Part shown: positions 1-5,189 of the stretch, in pieces
Layout: every line of letters starts with the position of its first letter
Position numbering within the stretch: the first letter of the stretch is position 1
Source of the DNA: YA12-FULL-51-18 sp041665305
Lineage (GTDB): Bacteria; Elusimicrobiota; Elusimicrobia; Elusimicrobiales; UBA9959
Assembly (NCBI GenBank): GCA_041665305.1
Contig: JBAYJD010000083.1
Location: 1 to 6,412 of the forward strand
Direction of reading: 5' to 3'
Length of the DNA: 6,412 nt
Notes under the pieces: model-generated
The model's database searches: none
What the model saw: only the letters and a program-made list of their open reading frames with translations
What the model was told of the DNA's origin: nothing
Program-made: the position numbers and the translations under genes

Positions 1-1
1 A

Positions 2-71
2 CCTCACGGGTGAAAAGTTGACGCTTTTCACCTCCGCTCTTCCGGAGCGGTCCTTACGACGGGACGTGAGG
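2..71. other. Folded non-coding element, three-way-junction-like
   Basis: Three nested inverted repeats are visible. An outer 7-bp stem (CCTCACG 2-8 with CGTGAGG 65-71) encloses a 9-bp hairpin (9-17 with 24-32, six-base loop) and a 6-bp hairpin (CCGCTC 34-39 with GAGCGG 45-50). The 3' strand of the outer stem can instead pair with CCTTACG (52-58) over a six-base loop, 7 pairs including one G-T/G-U. The element is followed by a T-rich stretch (CAATTTTATT, 72-81), so the local fold could act as a weak terminator. It may be a cis-regulatory RNA, the 3' end of a transcript entering from the left, or a dispersed repeat. It matches no RNA family I can name. The strand is undetermined because inverted repeats fold on both. 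Confidence 0.5.
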
Positions 72-137
72 CAATTTTATTAGTTTTGAGCCTGTAACGG
101 CAATCTTATCCGAGAATCCGGGCTCGCCTTCGGTCCC

Positions 138-166
138 TTGTCCGGGCGCGGGGATTATGATATAAA
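138..166 (+). promoter_or_regulatory. Candidate sigma-70-type promoter for the response regulator
   Basis: TTGTCC (138-143, 4/6 to the -35 consensus) and TATAAA (161-166, 5/6 to the -10 consensus) are separated by 17 bp. Transcription would start near 173, leaving about 20 nt of leader that contains the Shine-Dalgarno site GGAGGGG (182-188) before the ATG at 194. If correct, the folded element at 2-71 lies upstream of this transcript rather than in its leader. The match is moderate and the promoter is a prediction. Confidence 0.4.
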
Positions 167-193
167 CTATGGAGGGGTAACGGAGGGGAAGTT

Positions 194-604
194 ATGGCGC
201 ATGACGACGCAAAGATACTTATAGTGGAAGACGACACGCTTGTGGCCGAAACTCTGGCGCGGATCCTGAAGGGAAGGAATGTCGGGTTCCTGCTCGCCGG
301 TTCCATAGCGCAGGCTGAAAAATTCCTTGAAAGTTCGTCCGTTGATATAGTTATCCTTGACAGGATGCTTCCGGACGGGGACGGCGTGAAGCTTTTGGAA
401 AAAATGAAGGCGAAACCCGCATTAAGAAAGGTTCCGGTCCTGATCCTCAGCGGCAGGACGGCGGCGCCCGACCAGATCGCCGGGCTGGATATGGGCGCGG
501 ACGATTATATGAGCAAGCCGTTTTCCGTGCCGGAACTCAAAGCCAGGGTGGATGTCCTCCTTAGGCGGGCGCAGAAATTCGTTTCGCCCCCGGATGAGAA
601 CTGA
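194..604 (+). CDS. Single-domain response regulator (CheY-like receiver)
   Basis: This 136-residue protein is a complete receiver (REC) domain with no output domain. The acidic pair D13/D14 that binds Mg2+ follows the first beta strand (ILIVEDD). The phospho-acceptor is D56 in VILDRMLPDGDG. S86 is the conserved Ser/Thr, Y105 the switch aromatic and K108 the conserved lysine in the KPF motif (residues 108-110). All phosphotransfer residues are present, so it should accept phosphate from a histidine kinase; none is encoded in the window. The last dozen residues after the final helix are too few for a DNA-binding domain. It would act in the cytoplasm through protein contacts. The start is supported by GGAGGGG at 182-188. 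The TPM gene begins 57 bp downstream with no obvious promoter between, so co-transcription with the TPM/lemA cluster is plausible. Which process it controls cannot be read from the sequence. Confidence 0.93.
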   Translation: MAHDDAKILIVEDDTLVAETLARILKGRNVGFLLAGSIAQAEKFLESSSVDIVILDRMLPDGDGVKLLEKMKAKPALRKVPVLILSGRTAAPDQIAGLDMGADDYMSKPFSVPELKARVDVLLRRAQKFVSPPDEN

Positions 605-661
605 CGCCGTCCGCGCGGCCGGCTGAAAGAACGCTGCGGCGGCATCGTTGAAGTCGAACCT

Positions 662-1447
662 GTGAAACATAATAAAGCTCTTTACCTTTCCATTTTTATC
701 TCGGTCCTGGCCTCGTTTCCGGCCATGGGCGGCTCTTTGCCCGGGGGAGTCGGCGTTGTTCCAATGCGGGCCGGAGCGTCCGCGGAGGCCCCATCCCCCG
801 GCGCTTATGTTAACGATCCAGCCGGAGTGCTGGACGCGGAAATGGTTGAAAAACTGAACGGCGTTCTGGCCGGGCTGGACGCCCAGGCCAAAGCCCAGGT
901 GGCCGTGCTGGTGGTCGACAGCCTCGGAGGCGCCGACATCGAAACTTATGCCGTTGAAACCTATAAAAAATGGGGGATAGGGGACAAACGGACCAGCCGC
1001 GGCGTTTTGCTGCTTGCCGCCGTGCGGGACCGTAAAGTCCGCATAGAGGTCGGCTACGGACTGGAGGGGATACTTCCGGACGGTTTGACGGGCGCCATTC
1101 AGGATAAATACATCATTCCGTACTTCAGGAAAGGCGACTATTCCGGAGGGATCTATCAGGGTTCTCTGGCCATCGCCGGGATCATCGCACGGGACTCCGG
1201 CATAGGAATCTCCGAGGGCGCCGTTCAAAGAGGACCCCGAAATACCGCCCCGCTCAGCGCGGGCCGGAAAATATTTTCTTTTATCCTCTTCGTTCTTTTT
1301 GTGATCATAGCGATCCGCCATCCTTTTCTCCTGTTCTTTCTTCTGAACAGCGGGGGGGCAAGGAGTTACGGCGGATTCGGCGGAGGAGGGTTCGGCGGGT
1401 TCGGAGGGGGAATGTCCGGCGGCGGCGGAAGTTCAAGAAGCTGGTAG
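662..1447 (+). CDS. Exported TPM-domain protein with Gly-rich tail (YgcG-like)
   Basis: The 261-residue product begins with a signal peptide (basic MKHNK, hydrophobic core about 6-21). A TPM domain (TPM_phosphatase, Pfam PF04536) covers roughly residues 47-178: YVNDPAGVLD at 49-58, then WGIGDK (104-109), RGVLLLAAVRDRKVRIEVGYG (113-133), LPD (138-140) and FRKGDY (155-160), all typical of the family. A hydrophobic stretch of about 204-228 forms one long or two short membrane segments, followed by a Gly/Phe/Ser tail (231-261) ending in Trp, as in many bacterial members. The domain should lie outside the cytoplasmic membrane. Plant relatives act in photosystem II repair; the bacterial biochemical role is unsettled. 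The start is GTG with only a weak GAAG upstream; it is preferred because it gives a complete signal peptide, while the next in-frame ATG (725) would lose it. The next gene starts 8 bp downstream, and lemA completes the common TPM/LemA pairing. Confidence 0.9.
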   Translation: MKHNKALYLSIFISVLASFPAMGGSLPGGVGVVPMRAGASAEAPSPGAYVNDPAGVLDAEMVEKLNGVLAGLDAQAKAQVAVLVVDSLGGADIETYAVETYKKWGIGDKRTSRGVLLLAAVRDRKVRIEVGYGLEGILPDGLTGAIQDKYIIPYFRKGDYSGGIYQGSLAIAGIIARDSGIGISEGAVQRGPRNTAPLSAGRKIFSFILFVLFVIIAIRHPFLLFFLLNSGGARSYGGFGGGGFGGFGGGMSGGGGSSRSW

Positions 1448-1455
1448 GAGCTGAA

Positions 1456-2199
1456 ATGGCTAAAATGACACCTGAAATTTTGACCGAGGGACTTAAAAAG
1501 ATATGCGGCGCCAATATCCGGTCGGTGGTATTGTACGGCTCGGCGGCGGCCGGAGATTCCGTAAAGACCTCCGACTATAATGTGCTGGTGGTAATGGACC
1601 ATATAGGAGCGGAGGAACTGCTTGCTTTGACCGGCCTGTGTTCGCGTTGGGGCGGGGACGGCAATCACGCCCCGCTGCTGTTCGCGAAAGAGACCCTGAT
1701 GCGGTCCGCGGATGTCTTCCCGGTCGAGTTCGCCGACATCAGGCAAACGCATAAGGTCCTTTACGGCGAGGACCCTTTCGCGGGAATGGAAATAGATTCC
1801 GCGCTACTCAGGCTGGAGCTGGAGCGGGAGCTTAAAAGCAAGCTTATCCTTTTGCGGGAAAATTTTCTGGTCGCCAAAGGTTCCCCGAAGGAAGTGGAAA
1901 GGCTGATGACTTCCTCCATCTCGGCATTCCTGACGCTGTTCAAAGCGGCGCTCAGACTTTACGGGGAAACGCCGCCGGCAAAAAAAATGGAAGTTTTGCC
2001 TGCGCTTTCCAGGCGTCTTAAATTCGACGCGGAGGCCTTTTCACTCGTCTGGAGTATGAAGGAGGGAGTAAGACGCCCGTGTATCGCGCCATTGCAGCTT
2101 TTCGGCCGCTATCTGGCTGCTATACAGCAGGTCACCGATGCCGTGGACCTCTGGCTTCAGAGCGCGGAAAACAAAACGCCGGCAACAAAGGTTATTTAA
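1456..2199 (+). CDS. Nucleotidyltransferase-fold protein, degenerate catalytic motif
   Basis: This 247-residue cytoplasmic protein has an N-terminal minimal nucleotidyltransferase-like domain (about 1-105). VVLYGSAAAG (24-33) carries the Gly-Ser motif (G28, S29), followed by SDYNVLVV (39-46). Active members usually read D-x-D at this point; here it is D40-Y-N42, so one metal ligand is replaced by Asn. A later acidic strand, FPVEFADI (88-95), with E91 and D94, may supply the third carboxylate. Residues from about 106 to 235 look all-helical, with the charged stretch LRLELERELKSKLILLREN (118-136). Activity is therefore doubtful: it may bind a nucleotide without transferring it, or use altered chemistry. 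The start is fixed by TAGGAG (1445-1450), which overlaps the TPM stop codon. It lies between the TPM gene and lemA, suggesting a shared envelope task; no substrate can be inferred. The fold call is good, the function unknown. Confidence 0.8.
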   Translation: MAKMTPEILTEGLKKICGANIRSVVLYGSAAAGDSVKTSDYNVLVVMDHIGAEELLALTGLCSRWGGDGNHAPLLFAKETLMRSADVFPVEFADIRQTHKVLYGEDPFAGMEIDSALLRLELERELKSKLILLRENFLVAKGSPKEVERLMTSSISAFLTLFKAALRLYGETPPAKKMEVLPALSRRLKFDAEAFSLVWSMKEGVRRPCIAPLQLFGRYLAAIQQVTDAVDLWLQSAENKTPATKVI

Positions 2200-2209
2200 G
2201 GAGAAAATC

Positions 2210-2767
2210 ATGAAAAAGGGCTTATTGATCGTGCTTGGAGTGGTGGTGATATTGGGATTGTGGATGGGTTCGGGATACAATAAACTGGTGAGTTATTCCG
2301 AAGCGGTCCCCGCGGCCTGGAGCCAGGTGGAGACCGTTCTCCAGCGGCGCTATGACCTCATCCCCAATCTGGTCAATACCGTAAAAGGCTACGCGAAGCA
2401 TGAAAAGGACCTTCTGACCGAGGTGACGAGGCTGAGAAGCCAGTGGGGCGAGGCCAAAAGCCAGGGCCAGAAGATAGAAGCGGCCAACGGACTTGAAACG
2501 GCGTTAAACAGGCTGATGGTGGTTGTGGAGCAATATCCGCAGCTTAAAGCCAATGAGAATTTTATAAGGCTGCAGGACGAGCTCGCCGGCACCGAGAACC
2601 GCATTTCGGTGGAAAGAATGCGCTATAACGAGACGGTGAACGCCTACAATGTCACGGTCAGGCGCTTCCCCTCTAATATTCTGGCGGGGCTGTTCGGTTT
2701 TGAGAAGTCCCAAAAATATTTTGAAGGCGACAAAGCCGCGCAACAGGCCCCCCAGGTCCAGTTCTAA
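2210..2767 (+). CDS. lemA: LemA family membrane-anchored protein
   Basis: The 185-residue product has the standard LemA length and layout: a short basic start, one N-terminal transmembrane helix (about 4-20), then a long helical domain. Family signatures are clear: YNKLV (23-27), RRYDLIPNLVNTVKGYAKHE (46-65), YPQLKANENFIRLQDEL (109-125), GTENRI (127-132), the RYNETVNAYN segment (138-147), and FP plus LFGF near the C-terminus (153-164). LemA proteins are anchored in the membrane with the helical bundle on the extracytoplasmic side; their molecular activity is not firmly established. An open frame extends upstream to 2138, but the true start is the ATG at 2210: AAGGAG (2198-2203) lies at the right distance, overlaps the stop of the preceding gene, and this start exposes the membrane anchor at the N-terminus. 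It is the last gene of the cluster; a perfect palindrome follows four bases after the stop. Confidence 0.95.
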   Translation: MKKGLLIVLGVVVILGLWMGSGYNKLVSYSEAVPAAWSQVETVLQRRYDLIPNLVNTVKGYAKHEKDLLTEVTRLRSQWGEAKSQGQKIEAANGLETALNRLMVVVEQYPQLKANENFIRLQDELAGTENRISVERMRYNETVNAYNVTVRRFPSNILAGLFGFEKSQKYFEGDKAAQQAPQVQF

Positions 2768-2770
2768 CGG

Positions 2771-2827
2771 TTCCGGGGACAGTATACATGATCGACCGTA
2801 TTTGAATTAAGTATACTGTCCCCGGAA
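2771..2827. repeat. Perfect 17-bp inverted repeat (REP/MITE-like), possible bidirectional terminator
   Basis: TTCCGGGGACAGTATAC (2771-2787) is repeated exactly as its reverse complement at 2811-2827, around a 23-base spacer. It occupies most of the gap between the convergent ends of lemA (2767) and the TPR gene (2848). A stem this long would stop RNA polymerase or protect 3' ends from either side, although only short T runs flank it. I associate GGGGACAGTATAC-type palindromes with dispersed repeats mobilised by REP-associated tyrosine transposases (Y1_Tnp) in environmental bacteria; that is memory, not a search. No transposase gene is present here, so it would be a non-autonomous copy. Confidence 0.8.
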
Positions 2828-2847
2828 TTTGTCAGCGCGCGGCCAGG

Positions 2848-3342
2848 CTAAAGAGCCTCGGCGGCGTCTTTGAACGCTTTGATAAGGTCCTTGCGCTGCT
2901 GTTCGCCAGCCTTGCCGTAGCTTTTCAAGGTTTCCATTTCTTTAAGCGCGGCTTGGATGTATGCCTCCCCCATGTATTCCCGCGCCTCGGGAAAACGCGG
3001 CCTTAGACTAAGAGCCGTCCAGTAATCGGTTATCGCTTCATTTAGCATCCCCAGTTTTCGTTCGCTGTGCGCCAGCATATTGATCATATCCGGGTTCTTT
3101 TTATCCTGTTTCAAGGCCTGCCGGAAATAATCCAGAGCGGTTTTGTCGTCACCCGCTTTATCAGCCAGCACGCCTTTGTCATACAGGAGTTTTGCGCTCA
3201 GCGGGGTCGCGGCCTCTTTCCCGGCCGGCCAGTCGGACGAAAACCCCGACCCTCCCGCGTACAATTTTCCCGTCCAACCGGCCGCCGCCAGGGAAGCCAG
3301 CACGCACAGACCTATCTCAAATAATTCGTTCCTTAACTTCAT
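2848..3342 (-). CDS. Small exported TPR-repeat protein
   Basis: This 164-residue protein has an N-terminal hydrophobic segment (about 8-23, with Ala-rich end) that could be a signal peptide or an uncleaved anchor; there is no lipobox cysteine, since the only Cys (residue 13) lies inside the hydrophobic core. Two tetratricopeptide repeats follow: about 50-83 (LLYDKGVLADKAGDDKTALD, then YFRQALKQDKKNP) and 84-117 (NMLAHSERKLGMLNEAITDY, then WTALSLRPRFPE), with a third partial repeat from 118 (AREYMGEAYIQAALKEMETL). The C-terminal 25 residues are charged helix. TPRs mediate protein-protein contacts; the partner is unknown, and a periplasmic scaffold role is an inference. The start is well supported by a GGAGGT Shine-Dalgarno (complement of 3348-3353). 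It is convergent with lemA and divergent from the protease gene. Confidence 0.85.
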   Translation of the reverse strand: MKLRNELFEIGLCVLASLAAAGWTGKLYAGGSGFSSDWPAGKEAATPLSAKLLYDKGVLADKAGDDKTALDYFRQALKQDKKNPDMINMLAHSERKLGMLNEAITDYWTALSLRPRFPEAREYMGEAYIQAALKEMETLKSYGKAGEQQRKDLIKAFKDAAEAL

Positions 3343-3371
3343 GGTAGACCTCCGTAATGTTTGATATCAGC

Positions 3372-3380
3372 AGAATACCA
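3372..3380 (-). promoter_or_regulatory. Candidate extended -10 promoter for the TPR gene
   Basis: Read on the minus strand, TGGTATTCT forms an extended -10 (TGn followed by TATTCT, 4/6 to TATAAT). Transcription would start near 3365, giving a leader of about 20 nt that contains the GGAGGT ribosome site. No good -35 hexamer lies 16-18 bp upstream, which extended -10 promoters tolerate. Confidence 0.35.
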
Positions 3381-3464
3381 AAATGTCCGAAACAGAGAAA
3401 CATTCCGAATCCGCATATTAGCGACTTCTTTCCGTTTGGAGTAATCCTGCCGGCGCGCGGAAAG

Positions 3465-3473
3465 TGGTAAAAT
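3465..3473 (+). promoter_or_regulatory. Candidate extended -10 promoter, predicted leaderless start
   Basis: TGGTAAAAT (TGn followed by TAAAAT, 5/6 to TATAAT) ends seven bases before the A of the protease ATG at 3481, so transcription should begin at about 3480-3481, on the start codon itself. There is no convincing -35 hexamer at the usual distance. A TGA stop in the same frame occupies 3478-3480, and no Shine-Dalgarno lies at a usable distance, both of which agree with a leaderless message. Confidence 0.45.
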
Positions 3474-3480
3474 ATCCTGA

Positions 3481-4701
3481 ATGTCCGGGAAATCACCAAG
3501 AGCGCGCCTATTTTTTATTTTTGCGGGAATAATTCTCGCGCATTTTTCCATAAATGCGGAGGAAATTAAGTTCCCCAAGATCGATCTCCGCCGTCCCCGC
3601 GCGGATTATTCTTTTTTACAAAACCGCATTACAACGGATTCTTTCAGGTTCGACATGAACAGACACACCGCATTCCAGATGGATTTCAGGAACTGCGATC
3701 TGACCGCCTATGATCTGACGAACAATCAGGATATGTTTTATGCCGATTTTAACACTAAAACAAAATTTCCGGAAAAGCTGCCGAAAGGTTTTAATCCTCA
3801 TGCGATCCTGGAATCAGGCAAAAATCCGGGCTTGGCCGTAAGAGAACTCCATAAACAGGGGATAACGGGCAGGCACATCGGGGTCGGGATCATCGATCAG
3901 GCATTATTGGCGGAACATCTTGAATATTCCGACAGGTTAAGATTATATGAGGAAATACATTGCCTGGATGAGACGGTCTCCATGCACGCGCCTGCCGTGG
4001 CCTCCATCGCGGTCGGGAAAACGGTAGGCGTGGCGCCCGGCGCCGATCTGTACTTCATCGGCCAAACAAGCGGCGAGCGTTCGCCGGGCGGAAAGTTCGA
4101 GTTCGATCTGAGTTATATCGCCCAGGCCATAGCCAGGCTGGTGGAAGTCAACAAGCAGCTGCCCGAGGGCAGAAAGATCAGGGTTATTTCCGTCTCCCTT
4201 ATGATGGTCAGGAACTGGAAGGGTTATGAGCAGGCTGTTGCGGCCATTCAAAATGCGGCTCAAAATGGTATTTTCGTGATCACCGTGCAGGATCCGGATT
4301 TTCAGGTCGACGGTATGGGCAGGGGGCCTCTATCCGACCCGGATGACAAACTCTCATTTTCCAGCGGAATAATGTTCGGCGGCAATAAATGGGGTTCGGA
4401 AAAAGATGTATTGCAGGTTCCGATGGATTCAAGAACAGTGGCGGACCCGAACGGCAATGAGGATTATTGCTTTTCGAGGGTCGGCGGGCAGAGCTGGACC
4501 ACCCCGTGGGTGGCGGGATTATATGCGCTGGCCTGCCAGGTTTATCCCGAGCTCACTCCGAAAGAATTTCGGGCCGCAGCCCTTCAAACGGCGGACGCGG
4601 TAACTTTTAAAAAAGGCGATAACACTTATACGCTTCAGAAAGTCGTGAATCCGGTCAGGCTTATAGAGAAAGTTAAAAAGCAGCGCGGCAAAGGTTATTG
4701 A
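3481..4701 (+). CDS. Secreted subtilisin-family (S8) serine protease with divergent active-site context
   Basis: The 406-residue product has a signal peptide (basic KSPRAR, hydrophobic 10-22, ending near NA-EE). Residues 64-92 contain a short pentapeptide-like stretch (FRNCDLTAYDLTNNQD, then MFYADF) inside what is probably a prodomain. The S8 catalytic domain covers about 117-375: Asp139 in GVGIIDQ, His169 in SMHAPAVASIAVG followed by GVAPGADLYFI, and Ser338 in GGQSWTTPWVAG (canonical GTSMAxPxVAG). The triad is intact, but flanking residues differ from subtilisin: DTG is DQA, HGT is HAP, and the strand that normally ends in the oxyanion Asn (AAGN) reads GIFVITVQDPD (263-273), with no Asn. It is likely active in the periplasm or outside the cell, but substrate and turnover cannot be judged. 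An in-frame TGA abuts the ATG, so no earlier start exists. No partner gene is obvious; the divergent TPR gene may share regulation. Confidence 0.88.
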   Translation: MSGKSPRARLFFIFAGIILAHFSINAEEIKFPKIDLRRPRADYSFLQNRITTDSFRFDMNRHTAFQMDFRNCDLTAYDLTNNQDMFYADFNTKTKFPEKLPKGFNPHAILESGKNPGLAVRELHKQGITGRHIGVGIIDQALLAEHLEYSDRLRLYEEIHCLDETVSMHAPAVASIAVGKTVGVAPGADLYFIGQTSGERSPGGKFEFDLSYIAQAIARLVEVNKQLPEGRKIRVISVSLMMVRNWKGYEQAVAAIQNAAQNGIFVITVQDPDFQVDGMGRGPLSDPDDKLSFSSGIMFGGNKWGSEKDVLQVPMDSRTVADPNGNEDYCFSRVGGQSWTTPWVAGLYALACQVYPELTPKEFRAAALQTADAVTFKKGDNTYTLQKVVNPVRLIEKVKKQRGKGY

Positions 4702-4797
4702 ACAGGTTCGACTTTATTTCACCAAAAGAGTTTTCAGTTGTGTGTCACCTTAACCCGACGGCGGCCACGGATGTCATTAAAATTAAAAGCTAACAAC

Positions 4798-4827
4798 TTC
4801 ACATCCTCAGCCGTAAATGAGTAGAAT
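4798..4827 (+). promoter_or_regulatory. Strong sigma-70-type promoter, predicted leaderless start
   Basis: TTCACA (4798-4803, 5/6 to TTGACA) and TAGAAT (4822-4827, 5/6 to TATAAT) are separated by 18 bp. The -10 ends six bases before the ATG at 4834, placing the transcription start on or beside the start codon. GGATGT (4769-4774) and ACATCC (4801-4806) form a loose 6-bp dyad reaching into the -35 element; this may be an operator half-site pair but could be chance. This is the best promoter match in the window. Confidence 0.55.
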
Positions 4828-4833
4828 CTTTAT

Positions 4834-5103
4834 ATGCTAAGCGGTATTAAAAAATGTCTGGCAATGGTGGCTGTTTTTGCCGTAATAGGCATAGGCATTC
4901 ATGCCGCTTCGCATGATCTTTCTACCCACAGCGCAGATGGCTGCGTCTTATGTATTGCTGCTTCTTCGGTCATACCGGTAAATAGCGTAACAGGTCAACC
5001 TGCTGAGCCAAAGATATTATTCAGTATCGTTCCTGTTGCTGATGTCCCGGTCAAAAGCACCTTTTACAACACCATCTTTTCACGCGGCCCTCCAGTACTC
5101 TAA
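4834..5103 (+). CDS. Small exported His/Cys protein (CxxC, C-terminal RGPP; DUF2946-like)
   Basis: The 89-residue product has a typical signal peptide (SGIKK, hydrophobic 8-22, cleavage near HAA at 23-25). Just after it lies a cluster of possible metal ligands: H27, H32 and the pair C37-V-L-C40. The protein ends FSRGPPVL. This layout, a short exported chain with an H...CxLC motif and a terminal RGPP or RAPP, resembles the DUF2946 group of small proteins often encoded beside metal-transport or copper/zinc genes; I make that assignment from pattern memory, not a search. It would sit in the periplasm and could bind a metal. An in-frame TAG (4822-4824, inside the -10) excludes an upstream start, and the signal peptide excludes the internal ATG at residue 11. 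There is no Shine-Dalgarno. The barrel gene follows after 86 bp, so the two probably form one unit. Confidence 0.75.
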   Translation: MLSGIKKCLAMVAVFAVIGIGIHAASHDLSTHSADGCVLCIAASSVIPVNSVTGQPAEPKILFSIVPVADVPVKSTFYNTIFSRGPPVL

Positions 5104-5115
5104 ACATAGAATCCA

Positions 5116-5164
5116 GTCACATGATATTCCGAAGCTGTGTAGTATCGGAATAAATACTTGTGAC
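5116..5164. promoter_or_regulatory. Intergenic stem-loop or operator dyad between the two exported-protein genes
   Basis: TATTCCGA (5125-5132) and TCGGAATA (5145-5152) form a perfect 8-bp stem with a 12-base loop. An outer 6-bp stem (GTCACA 5116-5121 with TGTGAC 5159-5164) extends it across a small internal loop. It lies 12 bases after the stop of the small CxxC gene and ends before the ribosome site of the barrel gene. As RNA it could stabilise or attenuate the downstream message; as DNA its inner dyad could bind a dimeric repressor. No T run follows, so a classic terminator is unlikely. Confidence 0.5.
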
Positions 5165-5189
5165 ATATCAATTCCTTTAAGGAGCGATT

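Noticed and set aside
2..71. tRNA gene, because of the 7-bp outer stem and about 70-base length
   Set aside because: The internal hairpins have the wrong sizes and positions, and there is no T-loop (GGTTCRA) or anticodon arm.
169..180. Mini-ORF ATG-GAG-GGG-TAA just upstream of the response regulator
   Set aside because: Four codons with no ribosome site of its own; it overlaps the predicted transcription start and is most likely chance.
602..664. Possible single-stop interruption fusing the response regulator and the TPM protein (both in the same frame)
   Set aside because: The receiver is complete before the TGA, and the TPM protein starts with its own signal peptide, so a natural fusion makes no topological sense. 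Same frame is a one-in-three coincidence.
422..1321. Long minus-strand open frame of 299 codons
   Set aside because: It lies antisense to two clear domain genes (receiver and TPM), has no recognisable domain and low-complexity Gly/Pro/Arg content; it is a GC-driven shadow.
1366..1440. GGCGGN-type tandem repeat as a DNA repeat element
   Set aside because: It encodes the Gly-rich tail usual for TPM proteins and is explained by coding.
1456..2199. MNT/HEPN-type toxin-antitoxin component
   Set aside because: No HEPN partner is adjacent, the protein is much longer than MNT antitoxins, and it sits in a lemA/TPM operon.
2138..2209. N-terminal extension of LemA by 24 residues
   Set aside because: It overlaps the upstream gene, is highly basic without family similarity, and would bury the membrane anchor; the 2210 ATG has a strong AAGGAG.
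3382..3404. AATGT/ACATT dyad near the TPR promoter as an operator
   Set aside because: Only 5 bp per arm with a 13-base spacer in an AT-rich region; expected by chance.
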